From contig NC_092566.1 of assembly GCF_037975245.1 (NCBI RefSeq), forward strand, positions 9,220,001-9,284,000: a stretch of DNA of 64,000 nucleotides, in the 5' to 3' direction. Positions within the stretch are counted from its first letter, which is position 1. Each line of letters opens with the position of its first letter. Source of the DNA: Apostichopus japonicus (Eukaryota; Echinodermata; Holothuroidea; Aspidochirotida; Stichopodidae). A program made the position numbers and the translations under genes. This document shows positions 1 through 13,325 of the stretch, in pieces. Below the pieces are notes generated by a model. It did no database searches, was not told the origin of the DNA, and was given only the letters and a program-made list of their open reading frames with translations.

Positions 1-1689
1 ATACAATTTAAATGTTTGTATAGCCCAAATTAAACTTTCGCAGTTCCATAACCCCCTAATCACAATACAAAATATGGTTTTGTGCCATAGAGTTAGTGTA
101 AAATACTCCCTAAAGTGTAGTTGCCTAAGTTTGTGCCTTTAATTTGATCATAACTGTGTTAAAATATGGGTAGTAATATACATCATCCTTTTTTTATTTT
201 TTTATTCTATATGCAACGAAAGGTTTCTAATCATTTCTGTACATATATCCCCTATCTTAAAATAAAGCATTTATATGTCGCGATCTTTTGTGATCTGACC
301 GTGCGATTATAGCGTTTTTACAAGATCAGTTATTTCGTAATTAGAAGACCGGTTATAACGTGTCAATGTAATAGATTCGATTATGTCGATATAATGCCGT
401 CAATTACACTTTTTTAATCGATGTAAGTAAGCGAAAGTAGACGACATTTTTAGCACCACGCCGTGTATAGTTGATACAAAGTGTTCTTTCGTAACAACAT
501 CACGTAAGATAATGATTTGTACATGTATCATGCATCATATATCATGTCGGGTTGCCGTTTTGGCGTTCCATGATATGGGTACTATGACCATGGCAACTCG
601 CATCCCCTCTATGGTTTTAAACGCAATGAAAGAGAACAGTAGGCCTATGTATTTATGTAGGCCTATACCTTCGTTCGTGATACGGTACACAATGGTAAAG
701 TTGCGGTTCTCCGACGAAGGTTGTTAAATGTCCTTAAATCTATCAATTTATATTTTCCCTATTTCTCCAAGGATCTGTACTTCTGGCAATATTCTCATTA
801 GGGACCAATTTGTCCTTAACCAATAGAAATCCCTAGTTGACGATTAAACAAAACAACTGTGTTTTTTTTTCATCTTCTAACCAGTAGCTCCCGGGTTGCG
901 AAATAAAAATACTTAGAAACTGTATAGGTTATGAAAAATTGGTAAAAGTGAAAAATCAGATGAGACCAAAAAAGAAAAGAAAAAAAAAGGAGAAATATAG
1001 GGGAAAACCAGCAAAAAGGAAGAAATAAGATTTGAATTATTAGCTCAGTGGAAAAAGTTACTCTATTGATTGTGTCTTTTTATGTCTTAATCACGTAACT
1101 TATTTTGTCAATATCGTCTTAATTGAGTAATTCTCGTTTTGCTTAAGTCCTTTGTGTAATGCAAAACGAAATGAATAAAATGCAATGACGTGAAATCTCA
1201 GTTATTTTTTCAGATGACTCAACATAACCCTATCTATGCCCACGTTTTGCAAGTCATATACCCACGGTAACGTTGAACATCCCATGACGGATTGTAATTT
1301 GTCGTTAATTAACCGTTAATGGGCATAAACCGGACATTAAAAAAATACAGTAGAGCATAGGTGCCATTCATTTACACATTCTTAATCGTAGCATAGTTTA
1401 TTGACAAATACCCCCCCCAACAAAAGGGGGGGCTTCCATACCTTAGTTTAAGAATGAATCAGCAGATGACTTTTTAAGTGGATTAATTTTCAAAAAAAAA
1501 ATTAGTTAACATGTTTGATAGATTAAGTTTATTTGTCAAATTGTTCTTGACAACAGTCTCATTTACATTAAATAGATGCAATCAAGTTATGTATATTTTC
1601 CGCCCGTTTTCAACTTCATAATCTGATTGTGATTGTGACTATATGTGGCAAACCTTTTTAACATCTACCTCACAATTCTACTTAAGTGT

Positions 1690-2130
1690 TTCTTAACATT
1701 CTAGTTAGTCGAATTCAATTCAACTTCAGTGAAGTAGAATTCGACTTAAGTAAAATGTATTCCATATTAGTTAAATAGAATTCCACTTAAGTAGAATACA
1801 AATGTTCTATTTTACTTAAGTGGAATTGTATTCCACTTAAGTAGAGTGTGATTTCACTTAAGCTCAATTGAATTCTAGTTAAGTGAAATGGTACTTACTT
1901 AAGTAAAATATATGGCCTAGTTAACTTACTTTTCTTTCACTTAAGTATGGAATTCAATTTCACTAAAGTGAAATTGTTCAACATTGGCCTCTACTTTACT
2001 TCAGTAGAATACAATTCTACAAATACAATTCAATTCTACTTAATTACAATTCAATTCTACTTAAGTGAAATACAATTTCACTTATATGGAACTGAATTTC
2101 ACTTTAGTAGAATGCATTTCACTTCAGTAA
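1690..2130. repeat. Degenerate ACTTAAGT palindrome repeat cluster
   Basis: About fifteen copies of a short degenerate motif centred on the 8-bp palindrome ACTTAAGT are packed into roughly 440 bp, usually flanked by GAAT/ATTC or AAAT/ATTT-type bases (for example CACTTAAGTAGAAT, CTACTTAAGTGAAAT, TACTTAAGTGGAAT). Diverged members read CTTCAGT, CTTTAGT or CTTAATT. Because each unit is nearly self-complementary, the region reads similarly on both strands. It looks like a decayed short tandem repeat rather than a coding sequence; the 72-aa ORF across it is an artefact of the repeat. Confidence 0.75.
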
Positions 2131-3843
2131 AGCTAGGGAGTAAATGTTACAACGGCTTGCCATAACTACATTAGGCAGATTTGGTTTAGACTAACTGAAA
2201 GATTGCCACAACATTTATTGAAAATCTGTAACATATACCGTAAGCCTCAATGAAACGTCAGAAAAAATAATGCGGAACTATATAACGTCATCTATAAGCG
2301 TCGCAGACAACTCGTTAGGTTTCCAGAAATTTATTTTAAGCAACGACGTTAAGAAAATGCTGAAATGCGTCGATACTTATGTAGTAGTGCATCCGGTATG
2401 AAAACGCTACTGTATATGACTTTATATATGTTGTGATGAAATGAAGGTGTGACTTACGTTGTCGTTACGTTGTCATAACGTAATGATAAGTAATCATAAG
2501 ACGTTTCATAATTATAGCAACTTGTACAAAAATGGGCTCACAATCTTTAGAGCAACGCTATAACGTTAAATATGCCCGCAACGTTATTAAAACGTACTTT
2601 CGTTTAAAGTGGTCCCACATTTCATGCACAGTATATAAAAGATGTACACAAATATGTAGTCCTGTACAATCTTCCTTATATTTTAACCCGGGTGTTTGAG
2701 AAGAGGACGTTAAAAGTACAAACAAGGTCGGAAAAGCCCTGTAGCAATAAAACGTATGAACTAGATGAAAGGGGAAATATTAAATAGGATGTTTATATGC
2801 TAACATTGGCAAGTTAGCCTCATTATATCAGATATTTATTAATGACCTTGTCACTTTACAGAGGAAAATTAAACAGGGGTTTTATAACGTCATATGTCAC
2901 GGGAAACTCTGGGGCTAACAGAGCCTCTGGCTATCCCATGACCCCAGATATTGTACTTTAATAGAAATTGAACTATCTGGGTGGTGCTACACTTAATACG
3001 GTTATGGGGGTACAGATGTCATCTAAGCGAGTCGGGCAGTTGGAAGGGGGAGGGTGCAGATATGGTTTAGATGTAAGAAGGGGGGGGGTAGAACTGTGGA
3101 CTGATTGCTCAGTGTTTATGTTACTAGTTCCGTGAATTTTCAATTTATTGACAGTGAGAGTAAGGTATAATTGATGGAGTGGGGTGGGGGGGGAGGGAGT
3201 GGTACCGATGAAGAATACATATAGGGGAAGGGATGAGGATGTGTAATGTGGCTTTCTGGCAGGTTTTCTCTTTAAAACTATACTTTTGTGGTTTTCACAA
3301 TGTCGACTGGACAGTAAGGTAGAATGGGTGGAGGAAGGAGAGTGGAGGAGGATACTTTCCGTAACCGTGGCTGAGTGAACATATAAACGTTTTAGCTTTT
3401 TTCACAACAGCCTAGCGATCGGTCACTTTCGCTCATCGAACCACCACTCATTCTACCAAACAAAGAGTCTAGAAGTACTTTCTGAACGTGGCCACTTCGT
3501 TTATCCATACGAATCTTCGCTCTTGATAACAATTCAGTCAACAGAACGTAGCTTATACTGACTGGAGTTTTCTTGTACTCTCTATAATTGTTGACAAGGA
3601 ACAACCCCCCCTCCCCCCTCCCAAAAAAAAATGCTTGTATATTATTAATGGCCCCACAGATATATTGCAAAATATATTATTCCATCATTTCCCTTACCCC
3701 TCCCCTTCCCCATCTCCTTCCACCCTACCGCAAAGTATATATTGTTATAACAAGAGACGTTAATTTTACCTGTAATCTTTGAATATAGCTCTGTATAACA
3801 AGCCAGGAAATTTCTTCCTATATATAGATATATATTCATATAG

Positions 3844-3989
<146 letters not shown>

Positions 3990-4469
3990 AAAGAATCCGA
4001 CGAGTTTTCTTTATAAATTATGTATTTTTTGGTTATCATTTACCCTGTAAATATGGTATTCTCTATCTAGGCTATAATATGGAATTACATTAAGTTAGGC
4101 ATACATACATTACCCTGAACCTGTTGACGATGATATTTTTTTTCTTTTAAGTCCAGAAGGGTGCATGACACAAATGGGAAGAAAGCAATCGGTCACAATT
4201 CTCGGCTGTATCGAATCTAAGAACCTACTTCCGGAAGGGTCAAGTAGTCGGCCAACTTAATTGACCCTAAATGAACCACTGCCCCGATTAATTCCAATAA
4301 GAACTCTAAACCGGATGTAAATTCAGGTGCAAGCATAAGTTTCCTTGAGTGGTCTATGCCACTATACCTTTAGCTTTGCGGGCTGTCAATCATTGCCTCT
4401 ATGCCTCAGACAAAGAAGAGTTTCAAAACGGGCAAAGAAAAGGAGAGTAAATCTCAATAATTGTAAATG

Positions 4470-5160
4470 AACAGATAAGAAAAGAGAAGAGAAGACAAGA
4501 CAAGACAAGACAAGACAAGATCAGATAAGATTAGATCAAATAGAGACAATACTAAGCAGACAATATAAGACAAGAAGAAGACATGACCAGGGGTAGGAGC
4601 CCGGGGGGGGGGGCACTTGGGGCACATGCCCGCACTTTTTTTGCAAAATAGCAAATGTGCCCTACTGACAAATAAAATGTGCCCTTTTAATGAAGAACTG
4701 TCTTTTGGATATCTTAAGCCTTTGTTAAGTTTAATGTTTTATTTTACTTATTTATTTTTAGTCTGTACATGCTATAAGGATTTAACCGAGGTTGCTAAAG
4801 ACTTTTGTTCAAGGAATGAACGCAGGAGGAGTTTTTTGGGAACGTTTCTGAAATATGGATGGACAGAAGTACAGATGTAGGTTGATAAAGTCACGTGCAC
4901 CATTGTAGTATTGATAGCATACTAACACATCATATATATTTAAGTGACATGGCCGTGGTGTATCGGTTTATAGCATAACGAGCGGTGGTTGTGGAATGAG
5001 AAAGTGCCCCTCTGATGTTTTGCCCCCCCCCCCCACTTTTTGGAAGCTTCCTACACCCCTGTACAAGACGATAAGATAAGACAATAAGAGACAAGACAAT
5101 ATGAGACAAGAAACAGTAAAGGAAAGACAAGACAAGAAAAAAGTAAAGACAAAACAAGAT
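4470..5160. repeat. (AAGAC)n-type minisatellite split by an insertion
   Basis: Imperfect AAGAC/AAGAT pentamer repeats run from about 4470 to 4585 and resume from about 5065 to 5160. Between them lies the element at 4588-5062. The simplest reading is insertion of a mobile element into a pre-existing pentamer array. Confidence 0.6.
4588..5062. mobile_element. MITE-like element with C/G-rich inverted termini
   Basis: The left end reads CAGGGGTAGGAGCC followed by a run of G. The right end, on the opposite strand, reads CAGGGGTGTAGGAAGC and soon enters a G run. This gives imperfect terminal inverted repeats around a body of about 475 bp without a convincing ORF. It sits inside a pentamer minisatellite. 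No transposase is encoded, so it would be non-autonomous. Its design (short TIR, then homopolymer C/G) resembles the element at 59733-60093, but the family is not recognised. Confidence 0.5.
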
Positions 5161-5944
5161 GTCCCAAGCGACGAAGTGCGCACGTGATTCCTGTCAATCT
5201 ATTGTTTTGAGCAGACTATGCAGTTGTCTGAATACTTCTAAGATATCAATTACTGACATTTTGCCTGTGTCAATGAAGCACGTTAATGTTCGGTTATGAC
5301 CCCGTGATTACGCAATATTGACGTCTTGTTTTTGTTGCTTCAAGGTAGGTTTCAGCGTAAATGGAATAAATGGAAAGTTATCAATGTGTTTTTTTTGTGT
5401 GTGGAAAATACATAAAACTGCCTTGTCATCCAACGTTTGGAATCCATGTAGATTAAACATGTTTTCTATAAAGCCCTTCGTTGTCATGTAAGGTTCACAG
5501 GCAACAACATATAGTTTCGTCAGGCATTACCTTGAGAGAGGGCGTCACTGGTTCTTGACACGATTGTCTGCATGCAGTGAAACCATATACGCAGAGTACG
5601 TCAAATGTGTGTTGCTATATCTAGAGTCTTCCTTTGGTTTGAGATATATTACAAACCGAGATGTCGGTTTTAAAAAGAAAATAAAACACATTACCCAGAC
5701 AAAATCAACACGAATCTACGATACAAACATACATACATACACACATACAAACAAACGCACATACATACAAACAAATGCACAGACATACGTACATACATAC
5801 ATGTATCGATACACTATGAAAGAAGAGGGCCAGGTCCTTGACCAGTAATGACCTTTGTCACAACCGATCGATACTAAAAACTATACAACGGTCACCGTAC
5901 CTATAACATATATATATAAACATATATCACTAATATCACTATTC

Positions 5945-6055
5945 TGCTCCCTCTCTACTCCCTCACTACTCCCTCTCTTCTCCCTCTGCCCCCCCCCCCC
6001 TCTGCTCCCTCTCTGCTCCCTCTCTACTCCCTCTCCACTCCTCTCTCTGCTAGCA
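5945..6055. repeat. CTCCCTCT-type pyrimidine repeat
   Basis: The + strand here is tandem imperfect CTCCCTCTCTACTCCC-like units with an internal C run near 5990. It is purine-rich on the other strand. The ORFs across it have low-complexity Ser/Leu/Pro or Gly/Glu/Arg composition and are not genes. Confidence 0.8.
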
Positions 6056-6481
6056 TATCCCATTCTTTCTCCCACCAAATGGAATACCGCAATCACTTTA
6101 TAGCATATCCCGTCCATCGCTCACTGGCTCGAACCCCCCCCACACACACACACTACCCCCCCCCCCTGCCTACACGTACTCACACACACACCCACATACA
6201 TTTTTCTAAAATTACAAAAATCACTTAAAGAAGCTGACATAAGATCTAAGAGAAATAAAACTATAACAAACAAATTCCAAACAAACAGGTGAACATTAAG
6301 CCAACCATAATTGCCCTTTTAGTAAACTCATCTCTGATTGGTCAATAGAATCTGTGACCTAAAGAGTTGAAATCGAACTGGTATCGCGTTTCCACTATAC
6401 AAGCATCAAGTTGGCCGGCCAGGCGTGAACAAAAACCCGTAGGTCGATAACATCACTCTTTCTATACAGTATTGTTGAGAG

Positions 6482-6488
6482 TATATAG
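6482..6488 (+). promoter_or_regulatory. Possible TATA box of Pitx A
   Basis: TATATAG lies about 30 bp upstream of an initiator-like sequence (ACTCAACT around 6517-6525) and about 365 bp upstream of the predicted start codon. The spacing suits a core promoter, but short TATA-like strings are common in AT-rich DNA, so this is only a candidate. Confidence 0.25.
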
Positions 6489-6851
6489 AGCGGTCGTAAC
6501 TCTTTCCAGTTACCAAACACTCAACTAAAAACTCCGACCAACCTTTTGAGATTTCACCTTCTATCGCAGACTTAAAGTGTGATCTACGTGTTATTAAAAA
6601 CTCGTATAAAGCATTTGGATCCTATAGGGACAAGACAAAAAATATCAAAAGAAGGACTGCATTATTTAGTTATGATACCGTGTGAATCTTGATAAAGCCT
6701 GGAACTTAAAGGCTTAACTTATCGTGTATGTGTTAAGCGCTTCCCAGATTAGTGACACAGTCGTAACACATTTGGAAGAACAACGAACACAACAAGAAAA
6801 GGTTTGACAATTGAAACTTTGCCGGCGAACATAATCCCTGGATTTAGGAGA

Positions 6852-7056
6852 ATGGAGAACTTACACGGTCCGCTTTCTTCGCTGGAAGATTACGTCGGTA
6901 ACGGCATCACCAGCCAAGCTTTAGGAGCAAGTGTACACAGTTTAAATAATAACGGATATCTGTCGGTAGCAAACGGGGGCATGTGTTCGGCGGACTCGAC
7001 AATCGGAGAGTGCAAAAAACTTGGCGTCAGGACCAGCCACGAAAAATATCATTCAG
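6852..7056 (+). CDS. Pitx: Pitx copy A, exon 1 (N-terminus)
   Basis: This exon encodes the first 68 residues plus one base of a Pitx-family homeodomain transcription factor. The first ATG of the open frame (6852) has A/G-rich Kozak context with G at -3 and +4; the frame extends upstream without another ATG. The exon ends in TCAG followed by GTATTT, a splice donor at 7057, leaving phase 1. Joining the last base to the exon at 35247 restores the frame exactly and gives an Asp codon. The encoded segment is Ser/Gly/Asn-rich and has no domain I can name, as is usual for Pitx N-termini, which diverge rapidly. The assignment rests on phase and frame compatibility, coding-like composition and position; there is no direct protein homology that I can claim. 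Confidence 0.65.
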
Positions 7057-7221
7057 GTATTTGAAAAAAAAAATAAAATTCAATAAAAGAAATTCAATAC
7101 AAATTCACTTGACTTCTATATAATTATTGTAGGCCTATTTTCATCATAATTTATTGAATATAGCCTATAGAATGTAAACAACGGGAAGGCTTAATTTCAT
7201 TGATATGATTTTACCAATAGA

Positions 7222-7250
7222 AAATATATGTATATATATATATATATATG
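7222..7250. repeat. Short (TA)n microsatellite
   Basis: A short TA dinucleotide run with one ATGTA interruption. Confidence 0.9.
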
Positions 7251-7983
7251 CAGATTTTGTGTGTCCTCGTTGCGATGACATAATGTTTTCCGTGCTAACG
7301 ACCATTAAAGCTATAGTTTATGTGTGTGTGTTTGTCTGCAGAGATATGTGAGTATGTGTATAAATATGCTATACGCATGCTGGGCATCATCGGGAAAAGC
7401 AGAAGTATTTTAGAATCTTATTTTGTCATTCTTACGGAAACAGGTTTTTTTTTATACGACATTAAACCTATATAAATTGCGTATGCATGTCTGCAAACAG
7501 GTCTGCTCGCTTGTACATAGATATGTTATAGTTTGGTAATCAGGAACTAACAAAAAACAGATTTTTTTCGGATTAAATGAAGGACAAAGAAATGAATGAA
7601 ATGTAATAAAATAATGTAATAGAATACAAATATGTAAATATTCCTATAACAGTATATGAGTTGTTATGATATGGGTAATTTCTAGTCCTTTTGCGTCGTG
7701 TTGTCGTGTGCATGTATACCCTTTAGTCCCTCCAAATGTCATACCTAAACCGGTGCATCCTTTAAAAAAAGTGCCAGAAATTCGTATATCTTTACAAGAA
7801 ATGGTCATATTTGAGACAAGCGGATATCTGTCCTTATAGGGAACTTGTACTTGCGGACCTCAAGTAATAGACCATTTGAACAATTACTTCGCGCAATATT
7901 TTACTCAGTTACAGAAAAAAATGTAATCCTATTTTCATATTTGGATAGAGCTATGATAAACAGTGATAACGTGTTAATACTCA

Positions 7984-8062
7984 TTCTTCTCCTCCCTCTT
8001 CCCCTCCCTCTTCCCCTCCCTCTTCCCCTCTCCCTTCTTCCCCTCCCCCTTCTCCCCCTTAC
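7984..8062. repeat. CTTCCCCTCCCT polypyrimidine repeat
   Basis: Tandem 12-bp units of CTTCCCCTCCCT with variants form a pure C/T tract on the + strand. It underlies a Leu/Pro-repeat ORF that is not a gene. Confidence 0.9.
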
Positions 8063-9954
8063 CCATCAAAACAGTTGGTTAAAAGAAATTACTAATTGGG
8101 AAGGAAGTGATACACACTTGCTCGAGCCGTACTCAGAATTCCTGACAAAATTATTCGATAGCGAATACTTAATGAAAACTGAAAAAAACAGATGCTCACT
8201 TATTTATTTACGAACACACGTGATTGGTAGGTTAGAAACATGGTTGTTTCTTAAAAGTGTTAATATAACATCACATTTATCACATGCACACCATAACCAT
8301 GGACCATAAACAATCATTACAATTAAGCTGTACATGGTGGGGTGGGTGTTGTACTTTGCACTTTTTCTTTGTTACAAAGGGACCAGACCAGAAAAGTATC
8401 CACTTATTTCTGGTTCCTCTACTTCCATCTCACATATATATTATTTCAATACTCTATATTTACTGCATTTGATACCATCTATATTTATCCTATACTGTTC
8501 AAAATGTAAAATAATGGAATGTAGCAAATAAATTCAATTCACATAATAATTCCTATAAGCTGGTAATAATTCGCCCTACTAATTCCTATATGCAAATTAG
8601 GTAAAGCCTATCTCGATTCATAATATCTTTTTTCTTTGTGGTTGTGTGTATGCTTGTGGTTGTTTTTTGGGAAATTAATGAACTTTTTTTCTTGTCAGTT
8701 GAAGACATTGATATGAAACCAACAATGAACATGTATGTATTTGTGATTGTGCTTAGCTCTATAAAAACTTACAAATCTACTTTACAACAGAACCAGTTGC
8801 TTTCTTCTGCTCAAAACTTACCATCAAATAAAAATCGATAGTAGTTTGTTGCAATCTGTATTTATTTTTTTTAAATTCTCTTTTCAAGGTTTTTACAAGT
8901 CAAATTACCAGTGAAGGTTAATCCAAAGCATTGTATTATATAAATGAGATTATACACGGCCATGTGTGCATTTGTTCTATTTGGTCCCTCATCACTGCTA
9001 ATGAGCTATAGGTCTGCTATTTATACTATAATAGACAATAATAACATAATTGATTTATTAACTAGCCAACCGTTTGGATTAAGAAATGAATCTGCTCCAG
9101 ATTACTATCATTGTTTTGCCGCTATCTTTTATTGTGGAAAAGAGAAATTAATGTTATATGTTAAATAAGGGATTATCGAGACATGACCTCAAGTTCAATA
9201 GCCTACGAGTTCTCTCCACCTAGAATTGAATTCCCGGTGAAAAGTTCGTGGGTATCCCATATCAATCTTTCTTAATGCTAGAGACCCCAGTCATATATTG
9301 TGAGGGGGTGGGGGGGGTACAGGATTTCCCAGGAAAGAAAACTAATCGACTTTTTAAAATATAGTTTAAAATAGCAAACAACTTCATTTTGTTCCTAAAA
9401 ATTTGTTTTGTAATTTCACAGCCAGGATTTCGCTTGTTGATTTACTAACAAAAATATATTTGGATCATTAAAATCACTAGAAACCAAACAAGGATGGAAC
9501 AGTTCATGTTTTCTTACTTGAAAATGGATTATGAAGCAGTAAACATGGTTTGATAATTAAGTCACTGGCAGGTACGAAAAACAAAGGAACAGAATAATTA
9601 AGTAGCTGGCAGAGAGACAAAAGCTATCAAAAAACACAAACAAATATGATCTGTTTTGTTGAAATTCACATAAAGATTGAGTCTTTATTTAGAGAAGAAG
9701 AAAAAAACAAAGCTTAACCTGCATTTTAGGGCATCTTAGGAAACAAAGGAAAAGCAAAAAGAATACATACATCCATTTTTTGTGTTATATATGTTTACCT
9801 AAAATAGGTTACCTAGGAGATACGAGCTAAGTTTTAAGCAAGTTTGACCCAAACAGGTTTGTTTCCCTTTATATACCTGAAAAAATGGAAAAAGAATAAT
9901 GTACAGTAACAAAAACAACTATACTGACTCGAACTTGCAAGACTATTTTTTTCT

Positions 9955-10485
9955 CACTTATTTCAAAATATGTTGATATCTAATTGATTTAGATATAGAC
10001 GAAAATATTTTGGATTTCAAAAGAGGTTTCTCTCTGAAAAAATCGTTCATTAAAATAATCGCGATAATCCTGTGAAAATTTAATCAAGATTTTTTTTGGT
10101 TTGGGAATCGAATGCATTCCGTTGATTTCATACTTATTATAGCGTTCCTTGAAAGAAGAAAAAGAGAAACCTTCTGAAAAATTACTCGAGCATGCACAGC
10201 CTAATTTTTATTTCACTTATTTCGATATATTGACAGTTAATTGATTAATTAATTGATTTGTTCCGATAAAGAAGAAAGTGTGTTGGATTTCAAAGTTTTT
10301 CCTCTCCGAAATCGTTCATTAAAATAATCGCGATAATCTTTTGAAAATGTAACCAAAGATCGTTTGTGGTGATTAATACTTACGTAACAATACTTCCCAA
10401 ACGACAACATTTTTGGAATCGAATGCATTCTGTTGATTTTATGCTTATTATGCGTTCTTTGGAAGAAGACAAAACTGAAAAGTTT
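9955..10485. repeat. Diverged tandem duplication, about 250-bp unit
   Basis: Two blocks share the same order of conserved strings. One is CGTTCATTAAAATAATCGCG at 10044 and again at 10312. Another is GGAATCGAATGCATTC at about 10104 and 10415, followed in both by a TTATTATxGCGTTC-like string and GAAGAAGA. The spacing between copies is about 270-310 bp with indels. It is an old local duplication with no coding content. Confidence 0.7.
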
Positions 10486-12225
10486 AGACGTCTTCTTTGT
10501 TTGAACAATTGTAATCCTGCTTTGGAATGTTTGAACTGTTTGAAAAAAACTTGTTAAAAGATATGCGTTTATAACTCAAACATATTGCGTTTTATTAATT
10601 CAGTAAAGTTACATATTCATATCTATATAAAAATTAAAAGGATTTTTCTCTTCTGTGACGTAATGAAATTCATCATTTAATATTTCATATCGAAAAAAAG
10701 CGATTCAAATGTTGTTTTAAATTAATAATAAGTTGACATACGTATTTCCGTAACTTCATTCCGTTCTTTAAACATGTATAACTGTCCATCTGGCTCATTT
10801 GTAAGTCTGTACAATGGTCACTTAAACATAGATCACGAGATATTCAAGTCAGAGATTTGATCTTTCGTGTTATGAAGGTCGGGATTGATAAGCAGTTACA
10901 GGAAATATTCTGGCTTAAAAGCCTAGGAAGCCAGAATCTCTCGAGTCGCGAATATTGCTCTGTCAAATATCTGTTTCAAGTCTTAAAATGATTTTGCTTT
11001 GTAATTCTTCTATTAGGATGTATTTTGTACCCGTATCGTGAGTGGTATCAGACGAGGATCCAGGGGGAGGGGTGTGGGGTTCACCCCTGTCAACGCCCCT
11101 TCCCCCCACACACACAAACGAAATTAAAAAGTATTTATCTTGCGTGCATGTTGACCAAATTATGGATCTAATTTATAGCTTAAATATGCTACAGAGGGCG
11201 CCGTTCACGTCTAAAAAGGTATTGGGGGGGGGGGGTGTGGGGGGAGGGAAGCCCAGGCCCTAGGTACAAAAAGTCAGCTTCTACGGCCACACCCTCTCCT
11301 TCTTAAGAACTCGGCCCACTCATTATTACTTTTATTATCGATATTATTATTATTATTTGATTTTATGTAATGAAAATTACAGACGTACAAGGTGGTTGGT
11401 ACGTATCTGTATAATTGTACAATTATTTTCTTCGAAAACTGAACATAGTGAAGATGATTCCCTTTGAGATGAAGATGGACACATATTTAGATACATTATA
11501 CTCGGCTTGGTTGAGGGGTGTAGAATTTCTATTCATTGGATCACAAGCTAGTTCAGTGTCCACTTTCTGGACACGATTGTTCCAATGCCATTCTCCAATC
11601 CAAACACCACTTGTCTTATTATATTCGATGCATGCTTGTGAGTCCCTTACTTTGTAATTTCTTAATAATAACTGAATAATTTCAGTATTACCTATATAGG
11701 TAAGCATATAGCTGGCTAACGCACTTTGACAAAACCTTAACTAAAGGTGTTTGGTCTCCCAGAACGCAAAAAAACTAAAGTAAAAATATATCTCACGAGG
11801 GCCCACGCAATGTTACTAGATGTTACATCACGGGCTTAAAGGTACTCTGAACTGACCCTAAATTATAGCATGTTATAATAGCTAGAAGTTTTCAAAAAGT
11901 ACTTTCCTGGAGGTCTATACTCTCCAAATTGTTCTCAGATATTCTAAAAGAACACACAAAATGACCGCCGCATGTCCCAGTGAGGTAAATTTCCTCCATG
12001 GTGATCATAAAATTTTTTTTAAGAATTTTGACCACAGTTGACCATATTTTGAAAATCTAGCATATCTGGGTCCAATACGGCATACCTATAAAGGACATCA
12101 GTTTTGTTCAGGAAATCCTAGAAAGTCATTTATGCTCAAGTTTCAACAGTAATATAACCACTTTGTTCCATCAGAAGTATTTTCAGCCCCCCCCCCAACC
12201 CCCTTGAGAAATTTAATTCTAATCT

Positions 12226-12229
<4 letters not shown>

Positions 12230-12265
<36 letters not shown>
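12230..12265. repeat. (AT)n microsatellite
   Basis: A pure AT dinucleotide run of about 36 bp. Confidence 0.95.
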
Positions 12266-12268
<3 letters not shown>

Positions 12269-12783
12269 TATGACATTATTTATAGGGTTCAGTTTACTTA
12301 ACACATGCATTAATTTGACTACAAGTCAACATTAAAAGTATTCTTTGGTATGTAGGATAAGTTCAGAGATGTGTGAATTCTGTTACTGAAATGTAATCAA
12401 GCATATTTGATTGAATAATTATAAGTATTATTTTTTCATTGGAGAATATTGCTTAGAGAAATAAGTGCAAATATGAGTGCAAATATGAGACTGCCTTATT
12501 TTTTTTTACTTTGTCTTTATGTTTTGGTTCTTTACAACAATTATTTGTTGCTTATAGCTTTGTTTGTAATTTTCAAACTTGAATATGATCAAAACTTTAC
12601 CCATAGCCTTCAGTAATCATCTCTTGTTAGTGATAAATTAACTTTTTAGGCTATTGTTTTCAATTAACCCATAACAAGACTTTGCACATAAATTCTCAAG
12701 ATACGTGGGCGCGACAACCTTTTTTTATAATTAAATGAACAAACAATATGCTCTCTTCTTAAATAATAATTAGAATGTTTAAG

Positions 12784-13325
12784 AAAGAAGATTATGAGAA
12801 TCCATGTTGGTCTAGGAGCAGAGTCACGTTGGTAATTAGTAGCGAACAATATGGGCTTCACAACTTTATTCTTAGACTCAAATAATATCATAAATATCGC
12901 TTATACATAGTAATTTAAACGTTTAACTGAGTTCATGAATTAAATGACAATTTCTGAACGCAGTACAAAAAAAAAATGCATTTAATATTCATATGTACAC
13001 ATGCATGTATTTATAGAATAAATGAGATGGAAAAAAAGAAAGAAAAACAAAGACTCAAATAATTTAAAAGAAAAGTTTAGTTTAATTTACGTGAGGCTTC
13101 AACACTCGCACGCATAAACACATCAATGATAACTTGTTTTAAGAAGAAGATTATAAGAATCCATGTTGGTCTAGGAGCAGAGTCACGTTGGTAATTAATA
13201 GCGAACAACACGGGCTTCACAACTTTATCCTTAGACTCAAATAATTTAAAAGAAAAGTTTAGTTTAATTTACGTGAGGCTTCAACACTCGCACGCACAAA
13301 CACATCAATGATAACTTGTTTTTAC
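12784..13325. repeat. Local duplication, two overlapping repeat pairs
   Basis: The block containing GAATCCATGTTGGTCTAGGA and GGGCTTCACAACTTTAT occurs at about 12784-12890 and again at 13143-13245 with a few substitutions. A second block containing ACGTGAGGCTTCAACACTCG occurs at about 13049-13140 and 13226-13320. Together they indicate a recent duplication of about 180 bp whose first part is also present further upstream. There is no gene. Confidence 0.8.
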
